Assembly (NCBI GenBank): GCA_014529385.2
Contig: CM043959.1
Span: 12,253,309-12,317,308 of the forward strand
Source: Adiantum capillus-veneris
Taxonomy: Eukaryota > Streptophyta > Polypodiopsida > Polypodiales > Pteridaceae
Direction: 5' to 3'
Length of the DNA: 64,000 nucleotides
The notes under the pieces are model-generated. The model searched no databases and had not been told where the DNA came from. It saw only the letters and a program-made list of their open reading frames with translations. The translations under genes were made by a program, and so were the position numbers. Positions 1 to 9,332 of the stretch are shown here, piece after piece (position 1 is the stretch's first letter; every line of letters begins with the position of its first letter).

Positions 1-2
1 GT

Positions 3-26
3 GCGCCTTTAGTACATTCATGAGAC

Positions 27-92
<66 letters not shown>

Positions 93-154
93 AGTACTAA
101 AGGCGTGCGTAGAGAGTTGGAAAGAGTCTGTGGTTGTCTCTGGCGCCTTTAGTA

Positions 155-155
<1 letters not shown>
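3..155. repeat. Inverted and direct copies of GCGCCTTTAGTAC around a (CT)n tract
   Basis: The 13-mer GCGCCTTTAGTAC occurs at 3-15 and again at 143-155. Its reverse complement, one base shorter, lies at 94-105. A nearly pure (CT)n tract fills about 28-89 between the first two arms. This is what is seen. It could be a small hairpin or MITE-like insertion whose middle has become a microsatellite, or the decayed end of a larger element cut by the window edge. No target-site duplication was found. Confidence 0.5.
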
Positions 156-156
<1 letters not shown>

Positions 157-209
<53 letters not shown>

Positions 210-302
210 TCTGTGTGTGTGGGTGTGTGTGTCTGTGTGTATGTGTTTTGGAGACACACACACACACAGTGTCTATGTGTGTTTTTTGGTGTGCTTTGGA
301 GG

Positions 303-341
<39 letters not shown>
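157..341. repeat. (GA)n and (GT)/(CA)n microsatellites
   Basis: Two GA tracts (about 159-208 and 303-340) flank a GT/CA-rich stretch (210-285). All open frames here are repeat artefacts of the Arg-Glu or Ser-Leu type. Between 342 and 490 I see no gene, only sequence leading to a splice acceptor (TTTTATTAG) just before position 491. Confidence 0.85.
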
Positions 342-342
<1 letters not shown>

Positions 343-490
343 AAAGACTTGACATGTTTCTTGATGAATAGGATTAAGGTCCAGTAGGTAGAAGAGGCTA
401 AAACCAAACCCAGAGCTTGTGCCAAGATTCCAGCCTTTGCAGGCTCACTTGCTTAGTGTTTCTGCCAAAATAATTATTGACTTTTATTAG

Positions 491-1684
491 GACATTGATC
501 AAGAAGAGTCAATTTGTGAAGATGAGTCAGAGAGGTCAGCAGGACAAGAGGATCCCTCACCCTACAAGGGTCCCTCATCCTCTACAGTACTTGTCAAGAA
601 AAATACAAGAAAGAGGAATATAGACTTCTCAGATGATGTAGATCTCTCAGCAAGCAGTCCCTCTGCAAGTAAAGGTAAAGCCAAAGAGGATGTGCCTTAT
701 CTGGAAGACCCAGCTGTAACTGATGAGAGGCTGTTCGATTTTGCAACATCTTGTGGTGTTGGAGACAAATATGATCTAGTTCATTCTATGTTCAATCCAA
801 AATTTGATATTGAAGACCTTTTAGCTCAGCACAGTGAATTCTTGCAGTCCTACAGAGATAAATTTGAACTGATGGTGCAGGTAGGGAGGGTTGTTCTGCC
901 CAGTATGACTGTCGTTCATTTAAATGACTGCGGTGGAAAAGGACAGGGACTGAAGAAGTATAGGGAATTACCACCTGCTTGTCGACATTCAGCCTGCCCG
1001 TTGCACCAAAAAGAGTGCAAACTTATTCAGGAATCCTTTGGCTTTATGATTTACTTGAACAACCTGTTTGGATTCCTCATGCAGAATCCTGATGAGGTGT
1101 TAGAGGAGCAGGATGCAACACCAGACAAATAATGCGAGGAGACAACACATATACAAGAAATCGAGGAGGTTGAAGATACAGTCGACCTTGAGGTTGAGGC
1201 AATTGAAGTACAAAGAAGTAAGATGCTCTCTGTGAAAACAACAGAAATCCAACTACCCTTGGATGTCAGTAACTTCACTGAGAAGGATGCTCAGATGATG
1301 CTGCATGATGTGCCTGACTTCGGGATTGGAGACAGGACCTATATCTTTTTACATGATGTGCAAAGCATCTTTTATTTAAGGGAGGACTTCTCCCTGGCTA
1401 TCATTTCCAAAGTCCAAGAGGAGAGGAGTGGATTTGTTTCAGCGGATAGTAGTGATGATGAGGCAATGGAAACATCCAGCAATCCAATGGAATGCCTCCG
1501 AAGATGCTTTGAGAAAGCTGAAAAATACAAGGAGACACTACCGGATGAAGCCACCTTCCAAGCAATAAGACAAAGCCTAAGACCATCAACAAGTCACAAA
1601 GAAGTGGAGGTCAGGGGTCAACTACATCTATACACTTATGGTGGCAGGAAAACCTCTTTCTGTAGGATGAGAGCTTCATGGTAA

Positions 1685-1765
<81 letters not shown>

Positions 1766-2210
1766 ACATGATATGTGTAGTCTTGGATTGCTGGACAAGG
1801 ATGACTTCCTTCGACGGCGGACTCGAGAGTATCATGGAAGGGATGTGACCATAGAATAGTACCTTTCAAAGCTTTGCGAGTCGCCGATAGTAGTTTTTCA
1901 CAATGGAATGTCACAAGAGGGTTCAATAGCAACTTACACATTAAAGACACTATCACGCTTCTTGGGTGGACCCGTGCTGCCCAAAAGTGCAGATAAAGTC
2001 ATTCTTGTGGACAAAGTGTTTGCCAGAGATTGTTTTGGTTATTGCCTCGGCTATACAGGTGGTCGGGCAACGTATTACTATACTTACACAGCAATGGCAC
2101 TAGCTCTTGGCAAACAAAACCCAGATGAACTTTTAGAGTATGGCAAACATCTCATGATTCGCGACAAGGGTGATGTGCCAAAAAACAAAATTGAACCTTC
2201 AAAATCTTGA
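491..2210 (+). pseudogene. Gene A, copy 1: unidentified protein paired with gene B (decayed)
   Basis: I do not recognise this family. The reading frame opens after an apparent splice acceptor at 490 with an acidic, Ser-rich segment. A globular part follows (DERLFDFAT, ACRHSACPLHQ with clustered Cys/His), then a second acidic stretch and a C-terminal block (FLGGPVLP, YTYTAMALALG). It is homologous to gene A' at 12076-13589 along its whole length: YIFLHDVQ matches YVLLTDIM, LPDEATFQ matches LPTDEQFE, and FLGGPVLP matches LCGGQPLP. Damage seen: in-frame TAA at 1130-1132, a one-base frame change in a G run near 1615, and TAG at 1857-1859. An intron at 1681-1765 has become a CT tract. It converges on gene B, the two stops lying 64 bp apart. 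The true first exon is not identified. Inferred to be a decayed gene of a mobile element. Confidence 0.6.
1681..1765 (+). repeat. Intron of gene A made almost wholly of (CT)n
   Basis: The tract begins ATG|GTAACTTTCTCT and ends CTCTCAG|ACATG. It therefore has a donor and acceptor at the position where A' has an intron (12862-12939), and A' uses the same ATG|GTAACTTT donor. The frame resumes after the tract with residues homologous to A'. I read it as an expanded polypyrimidine tract that now fills the intron. A microsatellite inserted by chance at that point is the alternative. Confidence 0.55.
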
Positions 2211-2273
2211 TACACTTCAAGTAGAAATTGTATAAGATCATGTATTATAGAAATTTTATACAATGTCATCCAC

Positions 2274-4976
2274 TCAGAGTATCTTTCTCCACTTGTGGTT
2301 CACATACACCATTGTCTCTCTCCACCTTTGTTGACCTTCACGAGCACCGGAGTTGTTGTATGCCATTGATCTTTTAACTTTTTGTTGTTGTAAATTTCTG
2401 ATGTCCTGTGTTGTTGCTGAAGAGGCCAAGACTTCTTTTGCCTGCATTCGATGAATGATTCTACAATAGAACCATTCAAATAGTTCTCTCAAACTATTAG
2501 CCTTGATTCGAGAGCCACCATGTCGTGTGTGCCTGAAATAAACATTTCTCGCCATGTAATGAGACTTTTCCATCCCTTGGGTATTCCATATTTCCGGGTT
2601 CCCATACTTTTGTATAAAATATGGTAAATGATTGAAAATGATGTGTTGGATATGAAAACAGATTACTTTGAATGTTTTACACTCACATAGTTACACATAA
2701 AAGAGAATCAAATACACAATAATACCATGTAGTGAGTAATCTGGGTGTCTGTCCATGCTGTCTTGAATGATTTTTTGAGAAGGTTGAGATTCTCCTTGAA
2801 CTTGTTCAAATCACCTTGTGACCAGTCATCTTTGTCGCACATCAAAAATAGGATGTCTATTGATCGCCAAACCTTAGCCTTCGCGTTACGAGTAGTTGGT
2901 TCTTGATCTTTGACTGCAATATGTAGATTTTTCCAGCTCTGATACTCTACCTTACTAACATAAGATGTGTTATATATTTTTCCATGTTTTGTTAGCTTCG
3001 GATCTCGTATTCCTTGGGGTTTAGATAAAAACCTCCGTGCCTTCACCCCACCGATGGATGGTTTGAATGGGACATCCTTCTCAGTAGTAGTTGATCTCTT
3101 TTCATCCTGCTGGATTTTCACATTGCCACCATGAAGCCCCATATCCGACAGTACCAATTCTAAGCACTGCAGGGTCACTTGTCGCTCTGCTGAGTTCTTG
3201 ATTTTCCAAGCAAACCCGATATATAAGTAGACCAATTTCTCCACAATTCTACAAAGGGCATGCATTGTACAGATGTGGACATTCACAAGTGGTATTTTCA
3301 AAACCGATCAAAAAGCAGGGTCCTCAATGTGACGTGTTGGAGCTTTTCTCCACCACTTTGGGTCCATGACCTTTGCAGGCTCCATGCAGAACAAACACGG
3401 CGACTTTGCCATTGCACCCATTCCACAATTATACATGCACTTTAATGTTTTGAGGTCACCTGCAAGATTCCACTGAACTTGAAAGTCTCCCCTTCCATCT
3501 AGACGTAGTACCTCTCCCTGGTTAGTCTATCGATCAATCACCTCCGGAACATTAGTTTGATGGAACACCCAATATAGAATGTCATGATCTTCTTTCTTTA
3601 CCTGCAACACAAAATAAATGAGACTTAAGTAGATGTGAACATTTGAGCTTATCTGAGAATCTCGCTTACCTCAAACGCACCAAGCCACCATGTGTAAGAT
3701 TGTGATTGAACACTAAAATACAAAGGATCATCATTGGGACACTTTGAGAGGGCTTTATTCATTAAAGTAATAGTAACACGCTCCAGCTTTTTCTCTTTAA
3801 CAAGCTCACACTCATCCAGTTTTAACACAAATGTAATACCCCTCGTGACTCTTCAAATGTGATGTTGTAAAACTCCACCATTCTCTTCTGCAACATCTGC
3901 AGGTCCATAAAAATATTACTGAACTCATCATATGCCATGTTTGCTCCATGGCCACTGTAAGTTGCTTTAATATGAAAGGGTTGTCCAAGATATTCTCCCT
4001 GTGCGTCGTTAAGTTGAAGCCTCTCTTTCCAAACACTTGAGGCTGATAACAAAGATCGATGAGACAGATTTTTGTATAGCCGAATATCCTCTTTTGCTTA
4101 CACCAAGTGAATCAAGTGTGCCTTGTATCTCTTTTGCAGGCACTAAGTTCTTTGAAATAAAGCGGTCCACTACATTTCGTTGTAGGACCTTAAACTTCTT
4201 GTCATGTACTATATCTGATGCAAGGCTTCTACTTATAAGTGGCTTCAATCTCTTTCCTTTATTGGCTTTGGGGTCAATGTTTTCCTTGTCAGGATAGATT
4301 GAATCTCTACATGAAGACAATGCATAAGTAAATAACAAAAAATTTAATTCACTAACACTTTTAGGCACATGAAACAATGCATAACAAGAAAAAAAAAACT
4401 TAACTAAGACAATTTAGCCAACCAAGAAGCATCACCTTAATGCTCGGATTCTTTTCTTGAGACCTCCGAATGCAACCTGCAATGTTTCAAGCTTGCGCAA
4501 TTTCTTCTTTCGGATACGACCACCCAAGATGGTGTCCTTCATTTGACAACTTCGTACCTTTCCTTTCAGTTGTTGTACCTCTGTTTTGTGTTGCAAAATG
4601 GTAACCTGATCTGTAGAATGTAAATGTGAAAGACAAACAATCTCATGCCCTTATAAGTTTCAGCTTCCCTTGTAAGAGATTTACAATAACCCAAAAGGCC
4701 CTTTTCTCCATCACCAGCAAAGGTCAATAAGCTTGTAGGATTGAAAAACGGTGGAGACGCATTAGTCATTGGATTCTTAGGATAGAGAGAGCCCCTCGTC
4801 CAGATATCTATGTGTTTAGCTCCCTGATCTCTGAGCGTGTCTATGGATGCGGGAGGTATATGTGTGTTTGCTTTCCTACGCTTAATCAATGGTTGGTACT
4901 CATTGTCCAAATCAATGTGAAGGTGATATTTGGCTCGTTTCTGCGTAACATTTGTGCCATTTGAGGAGTGTGCCAT
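2274..4976 (-). pseudogene. Gene B, copy 1: large unidentified, possibly RNase-H-like transposase-type protein (decayed)
   Basis: A multi-exon minus-strand gene pieced together from several frames. 4976 down to about 4620 starts MAHSSNG and is basic. 4608-4439 is a Lys/Leu-rich coiled coil (LKKRIRALR). About 4315-3671 holds DKENIDPKANKGKR, QLNDAQGEYLGQPF and YFSVQSQSYTWWLGAF. 3600-2726 holds AGDLKTLK, a CLFC knuckle and GLHGGNVKI. 2645-2274 holds EIWNTQGMEKSHYMAR and YFRHTRHGG. Damage: frame changes near 4040 and 3842, TAG at 3527-3529, TGA at 3308-3310, and an expected acceptor AG at 2646 that reads AA. Its 3' third is homologous to B' at 13557-14530. From memory, similar uncharacterised proteins occur in other plants and in sponges or corals; I could not check this. 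A DDE/RNase-H role is a guess from the Asp-containing motifs. Confidence 0.55.
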
Positions 4977-5267
4977 TAGCCAAATGTGCAGGTTTAATGG
5001 AAAGTGAATAAGCGGCTGCGACTTTGTCCCTCCATGTTAGCCTCATTCCCTCCATGTTGACAAGGTTCATTCAATGCAACTGAAAAGAAGATTATCCCTC
5101 AATCATTACGAACGAATGTTCAGAAGAGTAAAGAATCTACTTAAAGTACACTTTTTGAACTTTTACCATGAAAGACCCACCTCTATTATTCGCCATATTT
5201 TCTAGAGAGAGAGTGCAAAAAATACATTTTCTTAGAAGGCCCTCCAAATGACCTTCGAAATTTCCTA
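4977..5267. promoter_or_regulatory. Shared upstream region of divergent genes B and C
   Basis: These 291 bp separate the ATG of gene B (minus, 4976) from the ATG of gene C (plus, 5268). By position it must hold both promoters if the genes start where I place them. It is AT-rich with no clear TATA element that I would defend and no array repeat of the type found at 8690-10560. Confidence 0.35.
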
Positions 5268-6588
5268 ATGACTTCTCGAAGACCTAGCACTACCATTGAC
5301 TCTGTTAGCATTTTTAACAGTTATACTACAGACAATCAAGCATGGATACCATCTCGAATAACTATCGGAAGTTGGGTTCTACTGCAAACTAGGAGGAGGA
5401 AGAGGAGGCAACGCAATGATATCGTGGAGGCTTTCAAGGGACAAGTTAAAGAGTTTAAAGTGTTTGCACAAAGCAAGTGGGTGAAAGAGGTCCTCATACA
5501 ACATGCTTTCCAGCATGCAGACTTAAGGTTGCAAACATCTCCTCCAAGTTTTCCAAGGCATCGACCCAACTGTAAGTTATTTTGAGCATTTCGCTTAGTG
5601 CATGATTATATTCGAAGGTTAAGTGATGGATATCATCTTTGGTATGTTTCAAATATTTATCCATCGAATATGACAGATTGGCAACCAATTGAGAGCATAG
5701 TTGGGATTTTTGATGCTTTCCATGCATTTATTGGTAAGCAAATGTACCAAGAAAGACAACACAAGGAACTTGCAGATAATGGAATTTTCTTTTATGATAT
5801 GTCATATGTGGAACCAAGAACTTCCATTGGTTGGGGTCGTGTAGCTCCTTTGTCACTTCCATCCTTTGACAGCAAGGATTGGTCCTTGCCAGCTTCGCAA
5901 ACTAGTGAAAGCTTTAGGAATAAGTTTTTTCAGGATATACAAAAGTCCCTCAAGTATTCAATTGCCACAAAAATAGTTCGGCTCCCACTATTTATGCCTC
6001 TTGAAGTGTTTGTAGATTTTTTCTTCGATGAGCAAATAAGAACTACCGCAACAATGTTCATTTGCAAGTCTGAGAGCTGTTTGGACTTTTTAGATGATAA
6101 TTGGGATAGGAAACAATCACATAACAAAATCTGTATTTTGCAAAAGAAGTCCATAATTTGCAAGTTCATTATAAGCTCTCAAAATTTCTTAGTGTTGTTT
6201 TACTATATTAGATATCATCTTCTTAGTGGGCAGCTTATTCCACTCGACCAAGATACAGAGAATAGCCTCGAGAACAAACCTTTATCAATGGAGCTCTACT
6301 TTCGAGACAGCCTACTTACTATGATGCAGACAATGTCAAGCACAACTCTTGCACAGCTCAGGGTAGATCTTACATGTGAAGAACTTCCATTTTTGTCGGG
6401 ATTGTATGCATTCAGTCTCAACAATAGAAAGGTGCTTACTAAATCGATGAATTTTGATTGTCTTTAATACATTAAGACAGAATTTAACTTTTTCTTCTTT
6501 TCAGATTCCAAGACGCAAGGAGAAAACAACATTGTGCAAGGAGTCACTCACAAATACACTTCACTTAATTGCTTCCACCGGAAGCTAG
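5268..6588 (+). pseudogene. Gene C: unidentified protein of about 400 residues, one in-frame TGA
   Basis: One frame runs from ATG at 5268 to 6431 with a single TGA at 5583-5585. The flanking residues (CKLF before, AFRLVHDYIRRLSDGYHL after) continue smoothly, so this was probably an Arg or Trp codon. An intron fits at 6432-6504 (AAAG|GTGCTT to TTTTCAG|ATTCC, phase 0). The last exon adds 27 residues (IPRRKEK...STGS) and ends with TAG at 6586-6588. The protein is mixed alpha/beta in look, with aromatic-rich segments (YHLWYVSN, WGRVAPLSLPSF, FVDFFFDE), no signal peptide and no membrane span. No family is recognised. It is divergent from gene B and sits between B and E in the same gene cluster. 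A minus-strand frame at 5494-5727 is a shadow. Confidence 0.5.
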
Positions 6589-6751
6589 GTCACATACCTT
6601 GTGCACGCAAAGAGCTTTGATGCCATGCAAACCATGATGTACTCTTCAAAATGACTAATGCAGAGACATTTTGTGGCGGTCAAACAATGTTTCAAAAATG
6701 TACATTTTCATTGTCTCAAAACTTTACATATTGTGTTGTTTCTATCAAGAT

Positions 6752-7170
6752 TTATACAAGTAAATTGCTCCCTTTTTCTGCTACTGTCCTCTCTCCCGGT
6801 TTGTGCCACTCGTTCCATGTCCTCTCCCCCGGTTGCTGCCACTCGTCCCTTGCCCTCTGCTCTGGTTTTTTACTGCTACTTCTGCCTCTGGGGATGCTGG
6901 TCTCGGGCATCCTTTCGCGTCGCTCAAAATCATGGGCCTCTTCCATGGCTTCCCATGCATCTTGCACCTGTGAAGCTTCCCTCTGTTCTTGCTCTTGCCG
7001 TCAACGTGTATCCCATTCCTCTATTTCTGCGGTGTCTGCATAATATTGATTTATTGCTTCTTGCATATTTCGAACGTCTTCTTGAGTCTAATTGTGGTGT
7101 TGCGTCATTTTGTTAATACGAGCCTATTCGAACTCCTCAGCTCTCACCCCTTCCTCTCTTGTGCGTCTGT
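6752..7170 (-). pseudogene. Gene E: charged, Glu/Arg-rich probable coiled-coil protein (decayed)
   Basis: On the minus strand one frame stays coding-like from about 7170 to the stop at 6752. It carries in-frame TAG at 7124-7126 and 7088-7090 and TGA at 7001-7003. It is rich in Glu, Arg and Gln (NMQEAINQYYADTAEIEEW, DAWEAMEEAHDFERRER), then turns basic and Ser-rich (PRGRSSSKKPEQRARDEW), followed by a WQQPGER/WHKPGER internal repeat. Heptad-like spacing suggests a coiled coil. No family is recognised. It lies between genes C and D and is read in the same direction as D. The 5' limit is uncertain because no start codon stands out. Confidence 0.4.
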
Positions 7171-7334
7171 TTACCGAGATTATAATATGTTGGATGGTCA
7201 TACAGAAAAATGTCGCACATCGCTGGGAGTGTAGTTATGTAATTGAAGTTCCTGTAGAAGCGTGATACAAACGTTTGTTGCTTCATACAAACGTTGCAGC
7301 AAATAATGAAACAGCACGATTACTTACATTCAGT

Positions 7335-7560
7335 ACATCCATTGGTATTGACCCATGTCTTAACGGTAGTGAGCCATTTAATGAATCGAGCGTGACTTAT
7401 AAAGAAAAACTTGACGACTGTCGCGAAGACATGGGCCAATAAAGAGCGAGTAGTACCACTATTCAATTCCATAAGCCACTGTCTCGCTTGGTATTGACCC
7501 ATGTCTCGGTAGAGACCCATTTAATGAACCAACCGTGACTTTTAAAGAGCATGAGAATTA
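7335..7560. repeat. Two diverged copies of a 60-70 bp unit related to the ACCAAGCGAA arrays
   Basis: Segments near 7347-7410 and 7488-7550 share GTATTGACCCATGTCT, CCATTTAATGAA and CGTGACTT. The second is preceded by CTCGCTTGGTATTGACC, which matches the arm of the array units at 8690 onward. They look like decayed outlying units of that array. The stretch 7171-7640 holds no convincing gene. Confidence 0.45.
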
Positions 7561-7809
7561 CCAGAAAGTAACGTTGACAACCTCATTCGTTGCGTTGGAG
7601 TTGGTGAAACTGCTCATGCACAGGAAGTCTTGTTGATCGAGGTTGAAAATGCAGGCCTCCTTTGACCTTCCAGGCAACAGTATCTGTGCATGCAGAGGCG
7701 CTGCGCTGAACAGAACTCTCAACTCTTCTTCATTCTCTTCGTTGATTTTCTCTAAAATAATTGACTCATTTGATACGTTGGATGGCCCTTGTGATGCAGA
7801 TCCTTGCCC

Positions 7810-8133
7810 TTACCTTTCTTGGGCTGGCTCCCTGGCTACCTCAAGCTCCTCCCTAACAGTCGTAGGGTCCTCCCTAATAGGTACAGGCTCCGGATCATTT
7901 TCCTTCAATATTGGTTCCTTCATAAATGCCTCAGGGTCCACCCTGGCCTGCTCTTGCCCCTCATCAGTCCTTACTGGCTGCGGATCCTCCATGACTTTCT
8001 CATTTTGGTGTCTAGCTGGCTCCTCGATAAATGTCTCTGTTTCTTCCATGACTGCCTCGCGGTCCACTCTGGCTTGCTCATGCCCCTCTACGGCTATCTC
8101 AGCCTGCCCATCTGTGTCGTTTCTATCGACCCG
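7810..8133 (-). pseudogene. Acidic repeat-containing tail downstream of the H3-like gene
   Basis: In a different frame from gene D, the minus strand stays open for about 100 residues rich in Glu, Pro, Val and Asp. Two near-repeats occur: EQARVDREAVMEE and EQARVDPEAFMKE, plus EDPQPV and EDPTTV. The frame ends AREPAQER followed by TAAGGG; the sequence there (AAAG|GTAAGG) also reads as a splice donor. It may be a C-terminal acidic extension of gene D reached by splicing or lost through a frameshift, or a separate small gene. The plus-strand Ser/Leu-rich frames over it are shadows. Confidence 0.35.
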
Positions 8134-8138
8134 TGTGA

Positions 8139-8621
8139 TCAGGTCCTTTTGTTGTTTGTTTCAACCCTAGACGGCTCTGTCTGTCGTGCATGAGAATGGA
8201 GAGGGGGGATGTTGAGAATATCCATGGTTCTACTATCCCGGATAGGCACTGGTTGAAGCAGCCCATCATAGCGAAAACGCAGCCTCCGAAGAGTATCAAC
8301 ATCTTGCGGCATGATAGTAACGCGTTGTGCATGGACAGCCAGGATATATCCATCACTGAAGAATTCAACGAAGTAGTCTTCTAAAATTTCTTGAAGGCAG
8401 AGTAGTGCACTGCTGGCCCATCGCATGTCGACTCTCCACTGCTTGCAAATCTCCCGCACTACTCATTGGAAAGGGAGACGTGGAATAGCAGATTGAACGT
8501 GTCGTTCTATCCTGCGCAACTCTTGCAGTACACCTCTGTGCGCCTCATATCGGCGTCTTCTTGCTTGAGCATTCAAAGATTCAACTGTTGCCCTCCTAGC
8601 CGTGGCCTTTACACGAGGCAT
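8139..8621 (-). pseudogene. Gene D: divergent histone H3-like protein with one in-frame TGA
   Basis: Starting from ATG at 8621, the protein begins MPRVKATARRAT, which lines up with the H3 start MARTKQTARKST. The basic tail is about 28 residues, shorter than in H3. The alpha-N helix region ends in LPFQ, exactly as in H3. Then comes TGA (8463-8465) where H3 has Arg. After it the whole histone fold follows without gaps: VVREI, SSALLCLQE, HAQRVTIMPQDV, RRLR. By hand, 30 of 62 positions after the TGA equal canonical H3 as I remember it. Loop 1 has the length of ordinary H3, not the longer loop of plant CENH3, though it carries the RW pair seen in CENH3. A C-terminal extension of about 40 residues (to 8139) is not found in normal H3. 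The gene lies 69 bp from the palindromic array. Histone fold is near certain; whether the gene works is open. Confidence 0.8.
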
Positions 8622-8689
8622 TTCTACAAATAGCATAACACAAAAAGACAATTCATTTGTCAGCACAAGGGACTTTAGATTTTAGAAAA

Positions 8690-9332
8690 GGTCAGTACCA
8701 AGCGAACAGGTGCATCGGATAGAGTTTGCCTTCCCTTATTTGTTTGGTACTGACCTCAGAAAAGTGTAATAGCAAACATCACTTATATTTTCTGAGGTCA
8801 CTACCAAGCGAGCAGGTGCATCGAAAAGAGTTTGCTTTCCCTTATTTTCTCGGTAGTGACCTCAGAAAATAGTAATAGCAGATGTTACTTATATTTTCTG
8901 AGGTCAGTACCAAGCGAACAGGTGCATCGGAAAGAGTTTGCCTTCCCTTATTCGCTAGATAGTGACCTCAGAAATAGTAATAGCAAACGTCAGTTATATT
9001 TTTTGAGGTCAATACCAAGCGAGCAGGTGCATCGGAAAGAGTTTGCCTTCCCTTATTCGCTTGGTAGTGACCTCAGAAAATAGTAATAGCAGACCTCACT
9101 TGTATTTTTGAGGTCAATACCAAGCGAGCAGGTGCATCGGAAAGAGTTTGCCTTCCCTTGTTCGCTCGGTAGTGACCTCAGAAAATAGTAATAGCAGACG
9201 TCACTTATATTTTCTGAGGTCAATACCAAGCGAACAAGTGCATCGGAAAGAGTTTGCCTTCCCTTATTCGCTTGGTAGTGACCTCAGAAAAGTGTAATAG
9301 CAAGCGAACAAGTTTGCATCCCCTGCAACAAA
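8690..9332. repeat. Array 1: six tandem units of about 105 bp, each with palindromic ends
   Basis: Units start near 8691, 8799, 8904, 9007, 9110 and 9217. Each begins GGTCAGTACCAAGCGAAC (with small changes) and continues with GGTGCATCGGAAAGAGTTTG and CCTTCCCTTATTCGC. It then closes with the inverted arm TTGGTAGTGACCTC, so each unit can fold back on itself. A spacer of about 35 bp follows; in one unit it contains GACGTCAC, near-matches in others. The array starts 69 bp upstream of gene D's ATG. By position it is a candidate promoter, origin or protein-binding array. Open frames inside it are artefacts. Confidence 0.85.

Noticed and set aside
18..355. Open frames rich in Arg-Glu or Ser-Leu near the start
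   Set aside because: They are translations of (GA)n and (CT)n tracts.
7643..8193. Ser/Leu-rich plus-strand frames over the H3-like locus
   Set aside because: They are shadows of the minus-strand acidic tail and H3-like gene.
8139..8621. Gene D as centromeric CENH3
   Set aside because: It has the RW pair of CENH3, but loop 1 has the length of ordinary H3 and the tail start resembles H3; a tree is needed to exclude it fully.
8832..9083. Frame with repeated YFLRSVPSEQVHRKEF
   Set aside because: It is just the tandem array read through; stops fall in other units and the pattern follows the DNA repeat.
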